Source of the DNA: Pyrinomonadaceae bacterium
Lineage (GTDB): Bacteria > Acidobacteriota > Blastocatellia > Pyrinomonadales > Pyrinomonadaceae
Assembly (NCBI GenBank): GCA_013812565.1
Contig: JACCTF010000101.1
Span: forward strand, 1 to 13,869
DNA length: 13,869 nucleotides
Direction of reading: 5' to 3'
The notes under the pieces are model-generated. The model had not been told where the DNA came from. It saw nothing but the letters and a program-made list of their open reading frames with translations, and searched no databases. Below, in pieces: positions 13,811-13,869 of this stretch (its first letter is position 1; every line of letters starts with the position of its first letter). Made by a program: the position numbers and the translations under genes.

Positions 13811-13869
13811 AAGCGCACAGTTCACGCCCGCGCCCACGCTTGGACTTTGGACTTCTGCCTCCTGTTCAC

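Overview
The window looks like a chromosomal segment from a free-living bacterium of moderate GC content (mid-fifties percent by eye). Shine-Dalgarno sites are good, almost all genes lie on the + strand, and every intergenic gap is short (the longest, 2685-2965, is about 280 bases). The fused transaldolase/glucose-6-phosphate isomerase and the many imperfect inverted repeats between genes would suit an Acidobacteriota-type genome. That placement is an inference; no rRNA or marker gene is present to test it.

Layout. (1) 14-2684 holds two oxidoreductases: a GMC-family FAD dehydrogenase with a four-cysteine cluster, and a classical short-chain dehydrogenase. (2) 2966-3710 holds the most striking content: two neighbouring genes interrupted by in-frame TGA codons exactly where their families carry redox cysteines. 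The first is a 75-codon SelW/Rdx-like protein with a CxxU motif. The second is a DCC-family (DUF393) thiol-disulfide oxidoreductase in which both cysteines of the signature DxxCxxC are TGA, giving DxxUxxU. Each has a stem-loop just downstream of its UGA with the geometry of a bacterial SECIS element. In the second gene one hairpin is placed to serve both UGAs. Ordinary gene calling would miss the first gene and cut the second to a fragment starting after its active site. (3) 3879-13712 is a sugar-phosphate cluster: rpiB, a GNAT acetyltransferase, a tal-pgi fusion, gnd, zwf, a Cof-type HAD phosphatase, gntK and pgl.

The carbohydrate genes supply nearly all of the oxidative pentose phosphate pathway: Zwf makes 6-phosphogluconolactone and NADPH, Pgl hydrolyses the lactone, Gnd makes ribulose-5-phosphate and more NADPH, RpiB interconverts pentose phosphates, and Tal-Pgi returns carbon to fructose-6-phosphate and glucose-6-phosphate. 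GntK feeds free gluconate in. The upstream GMC and SDR enzymes could oxidise sugars or polyols before that step. A functional link between the NADPH-producing cluster and the two predicted selenoproteins is possible but only inferred from proximity.

The gaps between transcription units are occupied by imperfect inverted repeats, each with a different core sequence. No tRNA, rRNA, CRISPR array, transposase or selenocysteine-insertion gene (selA, selB, selC, selD) was seen.
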